In this document: piece by piece, positions 1-7,318 of the stretch | Numbering within the stretch: the first letter of the stretch is position 1 | Layout: the number at the start of each line of letters is the position of its first letter | Source of the DNA: an uncultured Lachnospiraceae bacterium | Lineage (GTDB): Bacteria; Bacillota; Clostridia; Lachnospirales; Lachnospiraceae | NCBI GenBank assembly: GCA_910578605.1 | Contig: CAJTQG010000011.1 | Coordinates: 62,006 to 81,126, forward strand | DNA length: 19,121 nucleotides | Reading direction: 5' to 3' | Notes under the pieces: model-generated | Database searches by the model: none | The model's input: only the letters and a program-made list of their open reading frames with translations | Told to the model about the DNA's origin: nothing | Program-made: the position numbers and the translations under genes

Positions 1-1451
1 CTTATTTTGTTTTCTATTTCATTTAATATATTTTTATATAACACTTTTTGATTTACATAATTTTCATACTCTCCCTCAAAAATGATGTTCATAAATAAAT
101 ATTGGCTTAGCTGAGACATATCATTCAATCTTACCCATAGAGGATGTTGAGCATCTGCTAACAGTTTTTGTATATAATGAACGATTCTTTTATCCTTTAA
201 TTCAAAAAGCAACGTTTTCATTAAAACTATTGCAATGTAATAGTGTGCTTCTACTTCTTTGTAGACCAATGATATACTGTGTTCCTTCTCCTCATCTGTC
301 ATAGAATGATATGCTGTTCTTAACTCCTCCAATGCACATTCACTAATTGAATGCTTTACTTGTAATTCCCCCAGCATTTTATTGATCATAACTATAAATT
401 GCTGTTCCCCTTCTTTTATCACATATTGCTCTGTGAGATTAGCGGTTTGTATATCGGATAAATAACTTAACTTTATATCATTCCAGTCCTCCTCTGACAA
501 CTGCATTCTAGCTGTCTTTAAAAAGAATTCCTCTATCCAATTAAGCCTGTTCAAATGGGGATTTTTTTCAAATTCAGGAATTATTCCCCTTACTTCCCTC
601 TGCATCATCCAAAGAGTATCATAGGGTATGTTATCCATTCTTGTAAAAATAATGTGTAATGTGTTAATGTAATAAAACTTTAGAAAATCAAACTCAATAT
701 TGTGTTTATTTTTTTCATAAAATCCTCGCCTTTTTAATTCTGCCAGTTTCATTTTTTCAATAAGCAGCCTGTCCTTATAGTGGTCTGCATTTCTCTGTAT
801 TGTAGTGGACTGCGGGTTTATTATATAGTGATAAATTATCTTATCTATTACATAGTAAGTATGAATATAATATTTCATGATTGCTCCCCAAAAATTATCT
901 TCATAGGCAAGCTGCTCCGGAAAACAAATATCATTTTCCACCATTATTTTTTTTGAGAACAATCCGCACACAATTCCCCCTGGGAAATTACAGTACCCCT
1001 CTGCTGGAGCTTCACAGAGCTTCCCCGTTACTCCACTGTACTTTCTCCCATTATAATAAACTTTCCCGTATGTATCCTCCCTTTGATAAAAACCAGTAAC
1101 AAAATCTGCCCCTGTTTCCGCAGCCTTATTGTATAATAATTCATACATATCCGGCTCTATCCAATCATCCCCATCCACAAAGCCAATATAATCTGCGGAG
1201 GCATACTTTAAGCCTATATTCCTGGCTGCCCCCTGCTTTTGATTTTCCTCACACCGAATCACAAGAATAGAGTTCGAATACTTTTTCTCCCATACACAAA
1301 GCCTTTCATATGTATTATCTGCGGAGGCATCATCCACAAATATCAATTCCATATTATCTATTCCAAATGTTTGATTTATTAAGGATTCCACACATTTGTC
1401 AATATATGCCTCTACATTGTAGCATGGAATAATTACACTGATTTTTTTCAT
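1..1451 (-). CDS. Family 2 glycosyltransferase, C-terminus cut by window edge
   Basis: This minus-strand frame opens at an ATG (complement of 1449-1451) and stays open to the left edge, giving at least 483 codons with no stop in the window. The first ~110 residues are a classical GT-A/GT2 domain: SVIIPCYN at 5-12, an acidic FVDDAS at 38-43, NQKQGAARNIG at 70-80, and the metal and nucleotide-sugar binding DGDDW at 93-97. It should transfer a sugar from an activated nucleotide sugar to a growing surface glycan on the cytoplasmic side of the membrane. The remaining ~350 residues are helical and charged, as in many capsule GT2 proteins, and I cannot assign them. The donor and acceptor cannot be read from sequence. 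It lies downstream of a terminator (1512-1551) and is probably transcribed separately from the racemase operon. The GT2 assignment is firm. Confidence 0.9.
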   Translation of the reverse strand, partial: MKKISVIIPCYNVEAYIDKCVESLINQTFGIDNMELIFVDDASADNTYERLCVWEKKYSNSILVIRCEENQKQGAARNIGLKYASADYIGFVDGDDWIEPDMYELLYNKAAETGADFVTGFYQREDTYGKVYYNGRKYSGVTGKLCEAPAEGYCNFPGGIVCGLFSKKIMVENDICFPEQLAYEDNFWGAIMKYYIHTYYVIDKIIYHYIINPQSTTIQRNADHYKDRLLIEKMKLAELKRRGFYEKNKHNIEFDFLKFYYINTLHIIFTRMDNIPYDTLWMMQREVRGIIPEFEKNPHLNRLNWIEEFFLKTARMQLSEEDWNDIKLSYLSDIQTANLTEQYVIKEGEQQFIVMINKMLGELQVKHSISECALEELRTAYHSMTDEEKEHSISLVYKEVEAHYYIAIVLMKTLLFELKDKRIVHYIQKLLADAQHPLWVRLNDMSQLSQYLFMNIIFEGEYENYVNQKVLYKNILNEIENKI

Positions 1452-1478
1452 TTTCTATTCTCTCATTCATTTTTACTA

Positions 1479-1501
1479 TTTATATCATACCTATTATATC
1501 A
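1479..1501 (-). promoter_or_regulatory. Tandem extended -10 sites ahead of the GT2 gene
   Basis: On the minus strand the sequence TGATATAAT (1501-1493) is followed by TGATATAAA (1487-1479). Both fit the extended -10 consensus TGnTATAAT. They sit between the terminator and the glycosyltransferase ATG, where a new promoter is needed. No clear -35 box is visible because the upstream sequence is the terminator T-tract. The assignment rests on motif match and position only, in a very AT-rich stretch. Confidence 0.3.
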
Positions 1502-1511
1502 ATTTTTTTCT

Positions 1512-1551
1512 AAAAAAACAGCCAAAACTCATATATCATGAAATTTGGCTG
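1512..1551 (-). terminator. Factor-independent terminator after the racemase operon
   Basis: Read on the minus strand, CAGCCAAA (1551-1544) pairs with TTTGGCTG (1526-1519). An inner TCAT/ATGA pair lies within the loop, and a run of seven T (1518-1512) follows the stem directly. This is the expected layout for stopping transcripts that come from the operon ending at 1587 before they reach the glycosyltransferase gene. Confidence 0.75.
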
Positions 1552-1586
1552 CAAAAACCTATTTTAATTTTATTTTTGATAAGAGC

Positions 1587-2330
1587 TTATTTTAAAGTAT
1601 CTCTCAAAAACTCCAGAACACAATCTAATGGATCCCAAAATTGAATTAAGGAATATTTTTCCCTACACTCCTCCAAAAGCTCCTGTTTTTTTGCTATTTC
1701 TTTTACTAGAACCGGCAGCTCCGTACACCCTAAAATCATATTGTTTGTATTGTACCTGTCCATCATTCTATTACAAAATTCTATATATGATTTTAAAGTC
1801 ATATCTGTAATATTTTTTTGTTTTACACTCTCAATAAATTCTCTTATTTCAGGATACTCCTTTGTCACAGGCTTATACACTGCAATTCCTGCCTGGGCAA
1901 GAGCTTTGTCATACACTCCTGTATCTAATGTACCCTCCGAACCAATTATCACTGCATTGGTTATGTTTTCTTTTTTCATACTGTCTGACACACATTTTGT
2001 CAGACTTACGATTCTTTCTTCTGCATGTGGAAGCTTCTCTAGCACCTCCGGCAAAAAGGCATGTGCCGTAGAGCACACAAGAACAATTTTATCTGCATTT
2101 CCGTCCATTAAATATTGAATAGACCCGCATATTTCCTCCACAATCTGGCTATAATGTTCATCATATAAAATTGCCCGCACTCTGCTGGGCATTGGAAAAT
2201 TATTATCCATAATAATTCTTGGCCGTTCATTTTCCTTTTCTGCCGGAAAACATTCCAGCAATCTTGCAAAAAAATCTAATGTTGCATATGCACCAAATCC
2301 ACCTACAAGACCTATCGTTTCCTTATACAT
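1587..2330 (-). CDS. Aspartate/glutamate racemase-family protein
   Basis: This 247-residue protein belongs to the cofactor-independent Asp/Glu racemase superfamily, which uses two cysteines as paired acid/base catalysts. Both are present: C86 in CSTAH (86-90) and C202 in GCTELP (201-206). The N-terminal glycine motif is GGFGAYAT (10-17), a variant of the more usual GGMGPxAT. Length and motif spacing fit the amino-acid racemase branch. The ATG at 2330 overlaps the end of the DUF711 gene by 8 bases, which suggests translational coupling in a three-gene unit with the DUF711 protein and the kinase-nucleotidyltransferase fusion. A racemase inside a polysaccharide operon suggests it supplies or adjusts a D-amino acid, or an analogue, used as a glycan substituent. 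The actual substrate is unknown. The family assignment is firm; the role is inferred. Confidence 0.85.
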   Translation of the reverse strand: MYKETIGLVGGFGAYATLDFFARLLECFPAEKENERPRIIMDNNFPMPSRVRAILYDEHYSQIVEEICGSIQYLMDGNADKIVLVCSTAHAFLPEVLEKLPHAEERIVSLTKCVSDSMKKENITNAVIIGSEGTLDTGVYDKALAQAGIAVYKPVTKEYPEIREFIESVKQKNITDMTLKSYIEFCNRMMDRYNTNNMILGCTELPVLVKEIAKKQELLEECREKYSLIQFWDPLDCVLEFLRDTLK

Positions 2331-3531
2331 GCCTTCCTCCTATAAACTCAAATTGATTTATTTTTCCATATTCAATTACATTTTTCCCTAAATCCACCAG
2401 TCTGGTATTCGCAACAAAATCTGCATCCTCAGAAAAACGAGTATAGTATATTTTCCCCTTGTATGTATTGGGAATTGGCAGCAGCCGAATACCTAACGGC
2501 TTATCCAAACGATTAGAAACCGCTGCAAGCTCCAGCATAAGATTAACCATCTCTTCAATTGCAGTATCTGAATATATGGGAATCATATCCAAACCGCACC
2601 CGCACATTGTGGACATAGCAACTAAATGCTCCAGCTTAACCGAATGCATGTTGTTAATCCTGCACAACTCTAAATCCTCTAAAAGAGAATACATTACTCC
2701 TGAAAAACCAACCATTTTATGTTTTTGTCCAAAGCTTTTTAAAATATCTGTCAGATAATATGTTGCAAAAAGGCTTCCGCATGTGCCAAATTCTTGAATC
2801 CCCAAATGCTGCAAAATTGGCCAGACACTTCCATCCTTTTCTATAATTGGCGCCAGTGAAAAATCAAAGCCCGCAAAATTCACATCATATTTTTTACTTA
2901 ATTCCATGGCTGTCTGTTCAATTCCATCAATCTGCTGCTCCAGGGAGGCAATGATAATATCCCGAAGCTCATTTAAGCTTTTGTTTCTATGCTTTTGAAG
3001 CAACCCATTTATCTCCTGGGTCAACTCCAAAGCGATAGAATAAGAAAAGACTCCCGATGACATTGTAAACGGAAAAAACGGTGTATTTTCAACCCCGTTG
3101 CAGGAGATGCCCAGACGGAAATTTTCATGTCCATTATTTCCCAGCTTACTCACCTTCTCTATCAGCTTTGCCGACCTACTCAAAATAGAACAATCAATCT
3201 TCTTATTTTTCACCCCAATAATATGAACAAACGCCCTGTCATACTCTTTTAAAATATGATGTGCCAAAGTAAATACGTTTCCTGTCTCATACTCATTCCA
3301 AGGATCCAACGGCACGTTAAACCAGCGAATCCCTAATTTAGAACTGATATTTGCTATCTCCTCATATTGTTTTACATTATTTAACTGCTGCTGAACTGGT
3401 AAATTTAATCTTGTTGTGCGAATATGGGGATAAGCATTACGCCAGCTTACATTTAATTTCTGAATCGTATTAAAAATACTTAAATTCCAGTCTAAAGGTA
3501 AATTATAGGTGATACTTCTTATTTTAATCAT
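2323..3531 (-). CDS. DUF711 / UPF0210 family protein
   Basis: The 402-residue product matches the DUF711 (UPF0210) family in its conserved blocks: IRSIT at 4-8, TPFFPF at 150-155, GFDFSLAP at 221-228, GFSGVMYSLLED at 275-286, and CGCGLDMIP at 310-318. The length is close to, slightly below, the ~440-450 residues I recall for the family. The fold is known from structural genomics to be related to glycyl-radical-enzyme barrels, but no biochemical function is established. No signal peptide or membrane segment is visible, so it should be cytoplasmic. Its ATG overlaps the preceding gene's stop as ATGA (3531-3528), and its own 3' end overlaps the racemase, so all three proteins are probably made together. 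Typical DUF711 genes sit next to small ACT-domain genes; here the partners are a nucleotidyltransferase-kinase fusion and a racemase, suggesting recruitment for a specialised amino-acid-like substrate. Confidence 0.85.
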   Translation of the reverse strand: MIKIRSITYNLPLDWNLSIFNTIQKLNVSWRNAYPHIRTTRLNLPVQQQLNNVKQYEEIANISSKLGIRWFNVPLDPWNEYETGNVFTLAHHILKEYDRAFVHIIGVKNKKIDCSILSRSAKLIEKVSKLGNNGHENFRLGISCNGVENTPFFPFTMSSGVFSYSIALELTQEINGLLQKHRNKSLNELRDIIIASLEQQIDGIEQTAMELSKKYDVNFAGFDFSLAPIIEKDGSVWPILQHLGIQEFGTCGSLFATYYLTDILKSFGQKHKMVGFSGVMYSLLEDLELCRINNMHSVKLEHLVAMSTMCGCGLDMIPIYSDTAIEEMVNLMLELAAVSNRLDKPLGIRLLPIPNTYKGKIYYTRFSEDADFVANTRLVDLGKNVIEYGKINQFEFIGGRHV

Positions 3532-4673
3532 GATATTAACTCACTTAATTGTATTTTTAAATTATCAGGTACATGAAATAAAAATTTATGCTTTACCGTT
3601 TTGTATGGATAAATATTATAAGACAGCGCCCTCTCTATTACCATCTTCTTGCTAACCTTTTCTTCAGCCCTTAAACTCCATACATTCACATCTTTGTAAT
3701 CCACAAGAAGGGCAGGTATTTTTTTCAAATTCATTCGTTTTGCACTTTCTAAACGATGCTGCCCATCCAGCACAAGCATATTGTTCTTTTCCACAATAAT
3801 GGGCACCGTCCACATTTTTTCACTTTTTATTTTTTTCATTAATATATCTACCCGCTCACTGTCAAACTCCTCAATGCCATACAGCTTGTCCGTATCAACG
3901 TAGCACACTTCCCCTGCTGGCTGCACTTCATCAATATTGATGGACTGCAATTGATAATATTCCTCCGGTTTATTAAAGGTGTAATAGCTATAGGGCGATA
4001 TATCTCCATAGATAGACGGCAAGTCAGATATATGATCAATCCATGGCATTAAATAATACTGCTTTATCGTTGATTTTGCATATTCCTCCAAAATCATTTT
4101 AAACGGATTCAACTCATTTTTATGAATGCGCATCACCCCTGTAAGCTTATGCCAGCTTTTGTACTTTGGTTCAAAGACTGGTTGAATCTTGATGGCTGTA
4201 ACATTTCGCCTAGAATCCGCCTTTAAAATTCCGCCATACTGAGAAGCTTTAAAACAGCCCCTGGTAAACCAAACAGATTTCCCATTAAAATCCGCTCCCA
4301 ACACATACTTAACCATAGCATCCTCCATAATGGCATCTGCCTCAAATATAGCGCATGAATCTTCCACCCTCTCTAGCGCAAGCTTCATGGAATATATATT
4401 TACATCCTCCTCATATAAATCGTTATAGACAGTCTCCACTCCACTATATTGCTCCTGACAGAGCAGCTCCTCTAGCTTTTTATGTCTATATCCGGTTGTC
4501 ACAATTATTTTCTTAACTCCACATTCTTGTATCTGACGAATTAAACGCAGCAAAATAATTTCATCATTGTATTTCAACAGACATTTTGGATTTTGTTTAC
4601 TCAAATGTTCCATTCTTCTGCTTCTTCCGGCAGCTAATATAATTACATGATTTATTTCATTTAAATTGTCCAC
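3528..4673 (-). CDS. Nucleotidyltransferase fused to ParB/SerK-like kinase domain
   Basis: This 381-residue protein has two domains. Residues ~8-245 are a LicC-type sugar-phosphate/choline-phosphate nucleotidyltransferase: ILAAGRSRRM at 12-21, NPKCLL at 28-33, VNIYSM at 91-96 and the acidic metal site EADAI at 111-115. Residues ~255-365 are a ParB/Srx-fold domain with DGQHRLESAKRM at 303-314 and YPYKTVKH near 355-362. This resembles the ParB-like free-serine kinases (SerK, SbnI) rather than DNA-binding ParB. A kinase joined to a CTP-transferase suggests phosphorylation of a small hydroxylated compound, then its activation as a CDP-linked headgroup; serine is the obvious candidate but is inferred. 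The start is GTG at 4673, preceded by AGGAGG at ideal spacing. The 3' end overlaps the DUF711 gene (ATGA). A 79-base gap separates it from the upstream methyltransferase. Confidence 0.8.
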   Translation of the reverse strand: MDNLNEINHVIILAAGRSRRMEHLSKQNPKCLLKYNDEIILLRLIRQIQECGVKKIIVTTGYRHKKLEELLCQEQYSGVETVYNDLYEEDVNIYSMKLALERVEDSCAIFEADAIMEDAMVKYVLGADFNGKSVWFTRGCFKASQYGGILKADSRRNVTAIKIQPVFEPKYKSWHKLTGVMRIHKNELNPFKMILEEYAKSTIKQYYLMPWIDHISDLPSIYGDISPYSYYTFNKPEEYYQLQSINIDEVQPAGEVCYVDTDKLYGIEEFDSERVDILMKKIKSEKMWTVPIIVEKNNMLVLDGQHRLESAKRMNLKKIPALLVDYKDVNVWSLRAEEKVSKKMVIERALSYNIYPYKTVKHKFLFHVPDNLKIQLSELIS

Positions 4674-4752
4674 TTGCTCCTCCTTTTACTATTCTATATC
4701 CATCTTAAATTTTCAAATACACAATAGAAAACCCGTTTATCTCTTTTTTTGA

Positions 4753-5490
4753 TTATCTTTCCAAGATAAGATAATAGCGGGCAGTCTCACTGAACCTTTG
4801 AAACTCTTTAGCCAAATAATCCTGGTGGGATATGGAAAATCCTGCATCCAGCAGTGGTTTATATAATTCCATATACTCCTCTTTTGTGCGGTAGATGGCA
4901 TTATATTCCCCATCAAAATCCTGACTTTCCCAGTCAGCCAATGTAATGCGTTCCTGTAAAGCCATTGGAACTGAAATGTAAATCAAAGCATGTTCATCTA
5001 ATATAGACAGCAAATTCTCCAAACTTTTGGACACCTGTGCATCATTCATATACAAAAACAATCCTGCAAAAATAACTCTGTTGTACTTGCCGGCATATTT
5101 TACCTTCTCACTAGCATTATCCAATTCTTCAAATGCCATAGTCAAAAAATCACATTCTGTTTCTGATACGATTCTTTTTTTTGCAATCTGAATCAACCCA
5201 TCTGACACATCGGTTCCCAGATAATACCTGCACTGGTCTATTAAAGCTTCCGCTAAACGCCCTACACCACAGCCTATGTCTATCACATAAGAATCTTCCT
5301 TAACATGTAACATCGGCAGAATATTTTTTCTCTCATATTCATCAATCTTATCCGAAAAATCTGGTTTTTTATCGTTTAATTTGATAGAAACATAGGGATG
5401 CTCCTCACTGTATTTTTCAGCTCTCATTTCCCAGAAATCTTTATTTGCCTTTTCGTCAATACTAAATTCATCACCATATATTCTTGACAT
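4753..5490 (-). CDS. Class I SAM-dependent methyltransferase
   Basis: The product (245 residues from the chosen ATG) has the Rossmann SAM-binding motif I VIDIGCGVG at ~69-77, followed by GTDVS with the acidic residue at the end of strand 2 near residue 94. Further conserved blocks end in VIFAGLFLYM, typical of motif IV in small-molecule methyltransferases. The acceptor is unknown; context suggests a sugar or a phospho-headgroup of the surface polymer. The frame could open at a TTG at 5511, but the ATG at 5490 is preceded by AGAAAGG at good distance, so I prefer it. The gene follows the alkaline-phosphatase-superfamily gene by a short gap and lies in the same operon. It has no membrane segment and should be cytoplasmic. 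Confidence 0.85.
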   Translation of the reverse strand: MSRIYGDEFSIDEKANKDFWEMRAEKYSEEHPYVSIKLNDKKPDFSDKIDEYERKNILPMLHVKEDSYVIDIGCGVGRLAEALIDQCRYYLGTDVSDGLIQIAKKRIVSETECDFLTMAFEELDNASEKVKYAGKYNRVIFAGLFLYMNDAQVSKSLENLLSILDEHALIYISVPMALQERITLADWESQDFDGEYNAIYRTKEEYMELYKPLLDAGFSISHQDYLAKEFQRFSETARYYLILER

Positions 5491-5527
5491 ATTGTTATTC
5501 CTTTCTCTCAAAAAAATGTTTTTTTAA

Positions 5528-7318
5528 TTAATGAAATGATAACCACTCATTTTTTATTTTTTCTAAAAATTCATGGGCCTCCTTTTCTGTACAGCTTTCT
5601 ATTTTATTTTCTTTCATTCTATAAAACTCTTTCCAGCCAGTTGCCGTAAACACAGCAAGAAAGAATTCATTGCGAAAACATTTGATTCCATCAATAAATT
5701 CAACCGCTTTATCAAACTCTTTAGCCTTCTGTCTGATATTTTTATTTAAAATCGGATAATATTGATATTGAATTATTTCATTGTGGGGAATTATTATATT
5801 TTGACTTTCATATGCTGTTAACATAATTTTGTTAAAATCCTTCATAGTTGTAAGCTTATCAATCACTTGGGGAGCGATTCCTTCCCCTGAAATCATGAGA
5901 ACATTATGCACACTTCGGTTCAAATCATTATAATACATATAATATGGCTGCTCTTTTTCTTCATCGTAAACCACATGGGCATGATCGCTGAAAATCACCT
6001 TAAACATATTTTTATTTATAAAGCTCCAGAAAAAATTAACTTCAAAATCAACATAATCCAAACAATTTTGAAACTGTTCTTTCAATAAATCTAATTGACA
6101 GCTTTCATGCAATCCCATTTCTGAAAATATCATTTTTTGCGGCAATACTGTGTGATAACCACACAAAAACGGAACATGCAATTCCGTCGTCGCATCTAAA
6201 AAATGAACACATTTTTCCTCTTCATCCGCCATCTCGCAAATCACACTCCACAATTCTTCACATAAACAAACACCCCTGTGATATTTCACATCTTCTTTTT
6301 CGTCAATGGGCGAATATGCATTGGAAAAATACATATGGATTTGATAATTTTTATCATGTAATTTATTTAAAAATTCAAATTCCTCTAAACGGAAGCTTGT
6401 TCTTTCATATACATCCCCCTCCATCGGCATTTTTCCTGTAATTATGGAATACATGCTCTCATAGGTCACAGCTGCTGTGGCATTCATATTCACAAAACAG
6501 GCACTTTTCTGACTCATTTTGTTTAACAAACGAAATTCTCTGTTTTTTTCATCATACCAGTCACAACCTCGAAATGCATCTAAAAACAAAAGAAGTACAT
6601 CTTCTGCTTTTTTCTTTACTTTAGAATTTATCCCACTCAAAAAGTGATTTAACTCACCCAAAAGCTGTTCAGCCTGCCTATATTTTGGATATTTTTGCTC
6701 TATATACTCCTTTATACATTTTAAGATGTATGGAATATCCCTTATAGATATATATTTTTGGATCAAAGACTTTAACTCCAACCCTTTTTGATTAAAATCA
6801 GAACAATTTTTATAAGTCATCCTCTGTTTAAAAATATCAACATACATAGATGTGTTGGAAAAAATATCTTTGTGCATTTCTATTCCCTGTTTTGCTAACT
6901 CTTCATAGACATCAAGGCACGCTATATGAGGAAAACGCAGACCTATTTCCTTTGCTATTTCCTTTCTGGTGCTAAAAGATGTGATTAAAATCACATCTGG
7001 ATGGTAACTTGGCAAAGCATCTGGCAAAATAATAGGAAGCCCTATCAACCTTCTGCCTTCATAATCCTTTCTGGCATCCACAACGCAAACTGCATTTTGT
7101 AAAGAACAAGCATATTTATCCATAAATTTGGCGGCATAAGTAGCTTTTTCATTGCCAAGATCTCCTGCACCCCACATTGCCACCCTTTTTCCATAACATT
7201 GCTCCTCCAATATCCGAAAAACTTTTTGATGAATGTCATGTACTCCTTGATTATCAGGATGAAAATTATATTTTGCCAAAATAGATAAGAACAATTTATC
7301 TGTTTTCTGTCTTGTCAC
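5528..7318 (-). CDS. Rossmann-like domain plus alkaline-phosphatase/sulfatase-superfamily enzyme
   Basis: This 596-residue protein has two parts. Residues ~44-140 form a nucleotide-binding-like unit (VAMWGAGDLG at 46-55, GLPIILPD at 93-100), a module often appended to capsule enzymes. Residues ~238-500 carry the core motifs of the alkaline phosphatase superfamily: LFLDAFR with metal ligand D247, the T285 nucleophile position in AVTYES, H381 in a LHVPF block, and FSDHAH with D445-H446. A threonine nucleophile is the pattern seen in LTA synthase and phosphoethanolamine transferases rather than in sulfatases. Those enzymes are membrane-anchored with an extracellular domain, whereas this protein has no membrane segment or signal peptide, so it should act in the cytoplasm. 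The GTG start overlaps the previous gene's stop (GTGA), indicating coupling to the CDP-glycerol-type transferase. The exact reaction is unknown; phosphodiester transfer or hydrolysis is likely. Confidence 0.7.
   Translation of the reverse strand: MTRQKTDKLFLSILAKYNFHPDNQGVHDIHQKVFRILEEQCYGKRVAMWGAGDLGNEKATYAAKFMDKYACSLQNAVCVVDARKDYEGRRLIGLPIILPDALPSYHPDVILITSFSTRKEIAKEIGLRFPHIACLDVYEELAKQGIEMHKDIFSNTSMYVDIFKQRMTYKNCSDFNQKGLELKSLIQKYISIRDIPYILKCIKEYIEQKYPKYRQAEQLLGELNHFLSGINSKVKKKAEDVLLLFLDAFRGCDWYDEKNREFRLLNKMSQKSACFVNMNATAAVTYESMYSIITGKMPMEGDVYERTSFRLEEFEFLNKLHDKNYQIHMYFSNAYSPIDEKEDVKYHRGVCLCEELWSVICEMADEEEKCVHFLDATTELHVPFLCGYHTVLPQKMIFSEMGLHESCQLDLLKEQFQNCLDYVDFEVNFFWSFINKNMFKVIFSDHAHVVYDEEKEQPYYMYYNDLNRSVHNVLMISGEGIAPQVIDKLTTMKDFNKIMLTAYESQNIIIPHNEIIQYQYYPILNKNIRQKAKEFDKAVEFIDGIKCFRNEFFLAVFTATGWKEFYRMKENKIESCTEKEAHEFLEKIKNEWLSFH

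Noticed and set aside
881..2758. Plus-strand open frames at 881-1099, 1628-1810, 1741-2118, 1862-2071 and 2459-2758
   Set aside because: They lie antisense to well-supported minus-strand genes (GT2, racemase, DUF711), have low-complexity translations and no good ribosome sites.
3528..4673. ParB-like domain read as a plasmid or chromosome partition protein
   Set aside because: There is no helix-turn-helix DNA-binding part or ParA neighbour. The DGQHR pattern and fusion to a nucleotidyltransferase fit the SerK-type kinase branch better.
5528..7318. Calling the alkaline-phosphatase-superfamily protein a sulfatase
   Set aside because: The C/S-x-P-x-R sulfatase maturation motif is absent; the nucleophile position reads as threonine in AVTYES, and no sulfatase-maturing enzyme is nearby.
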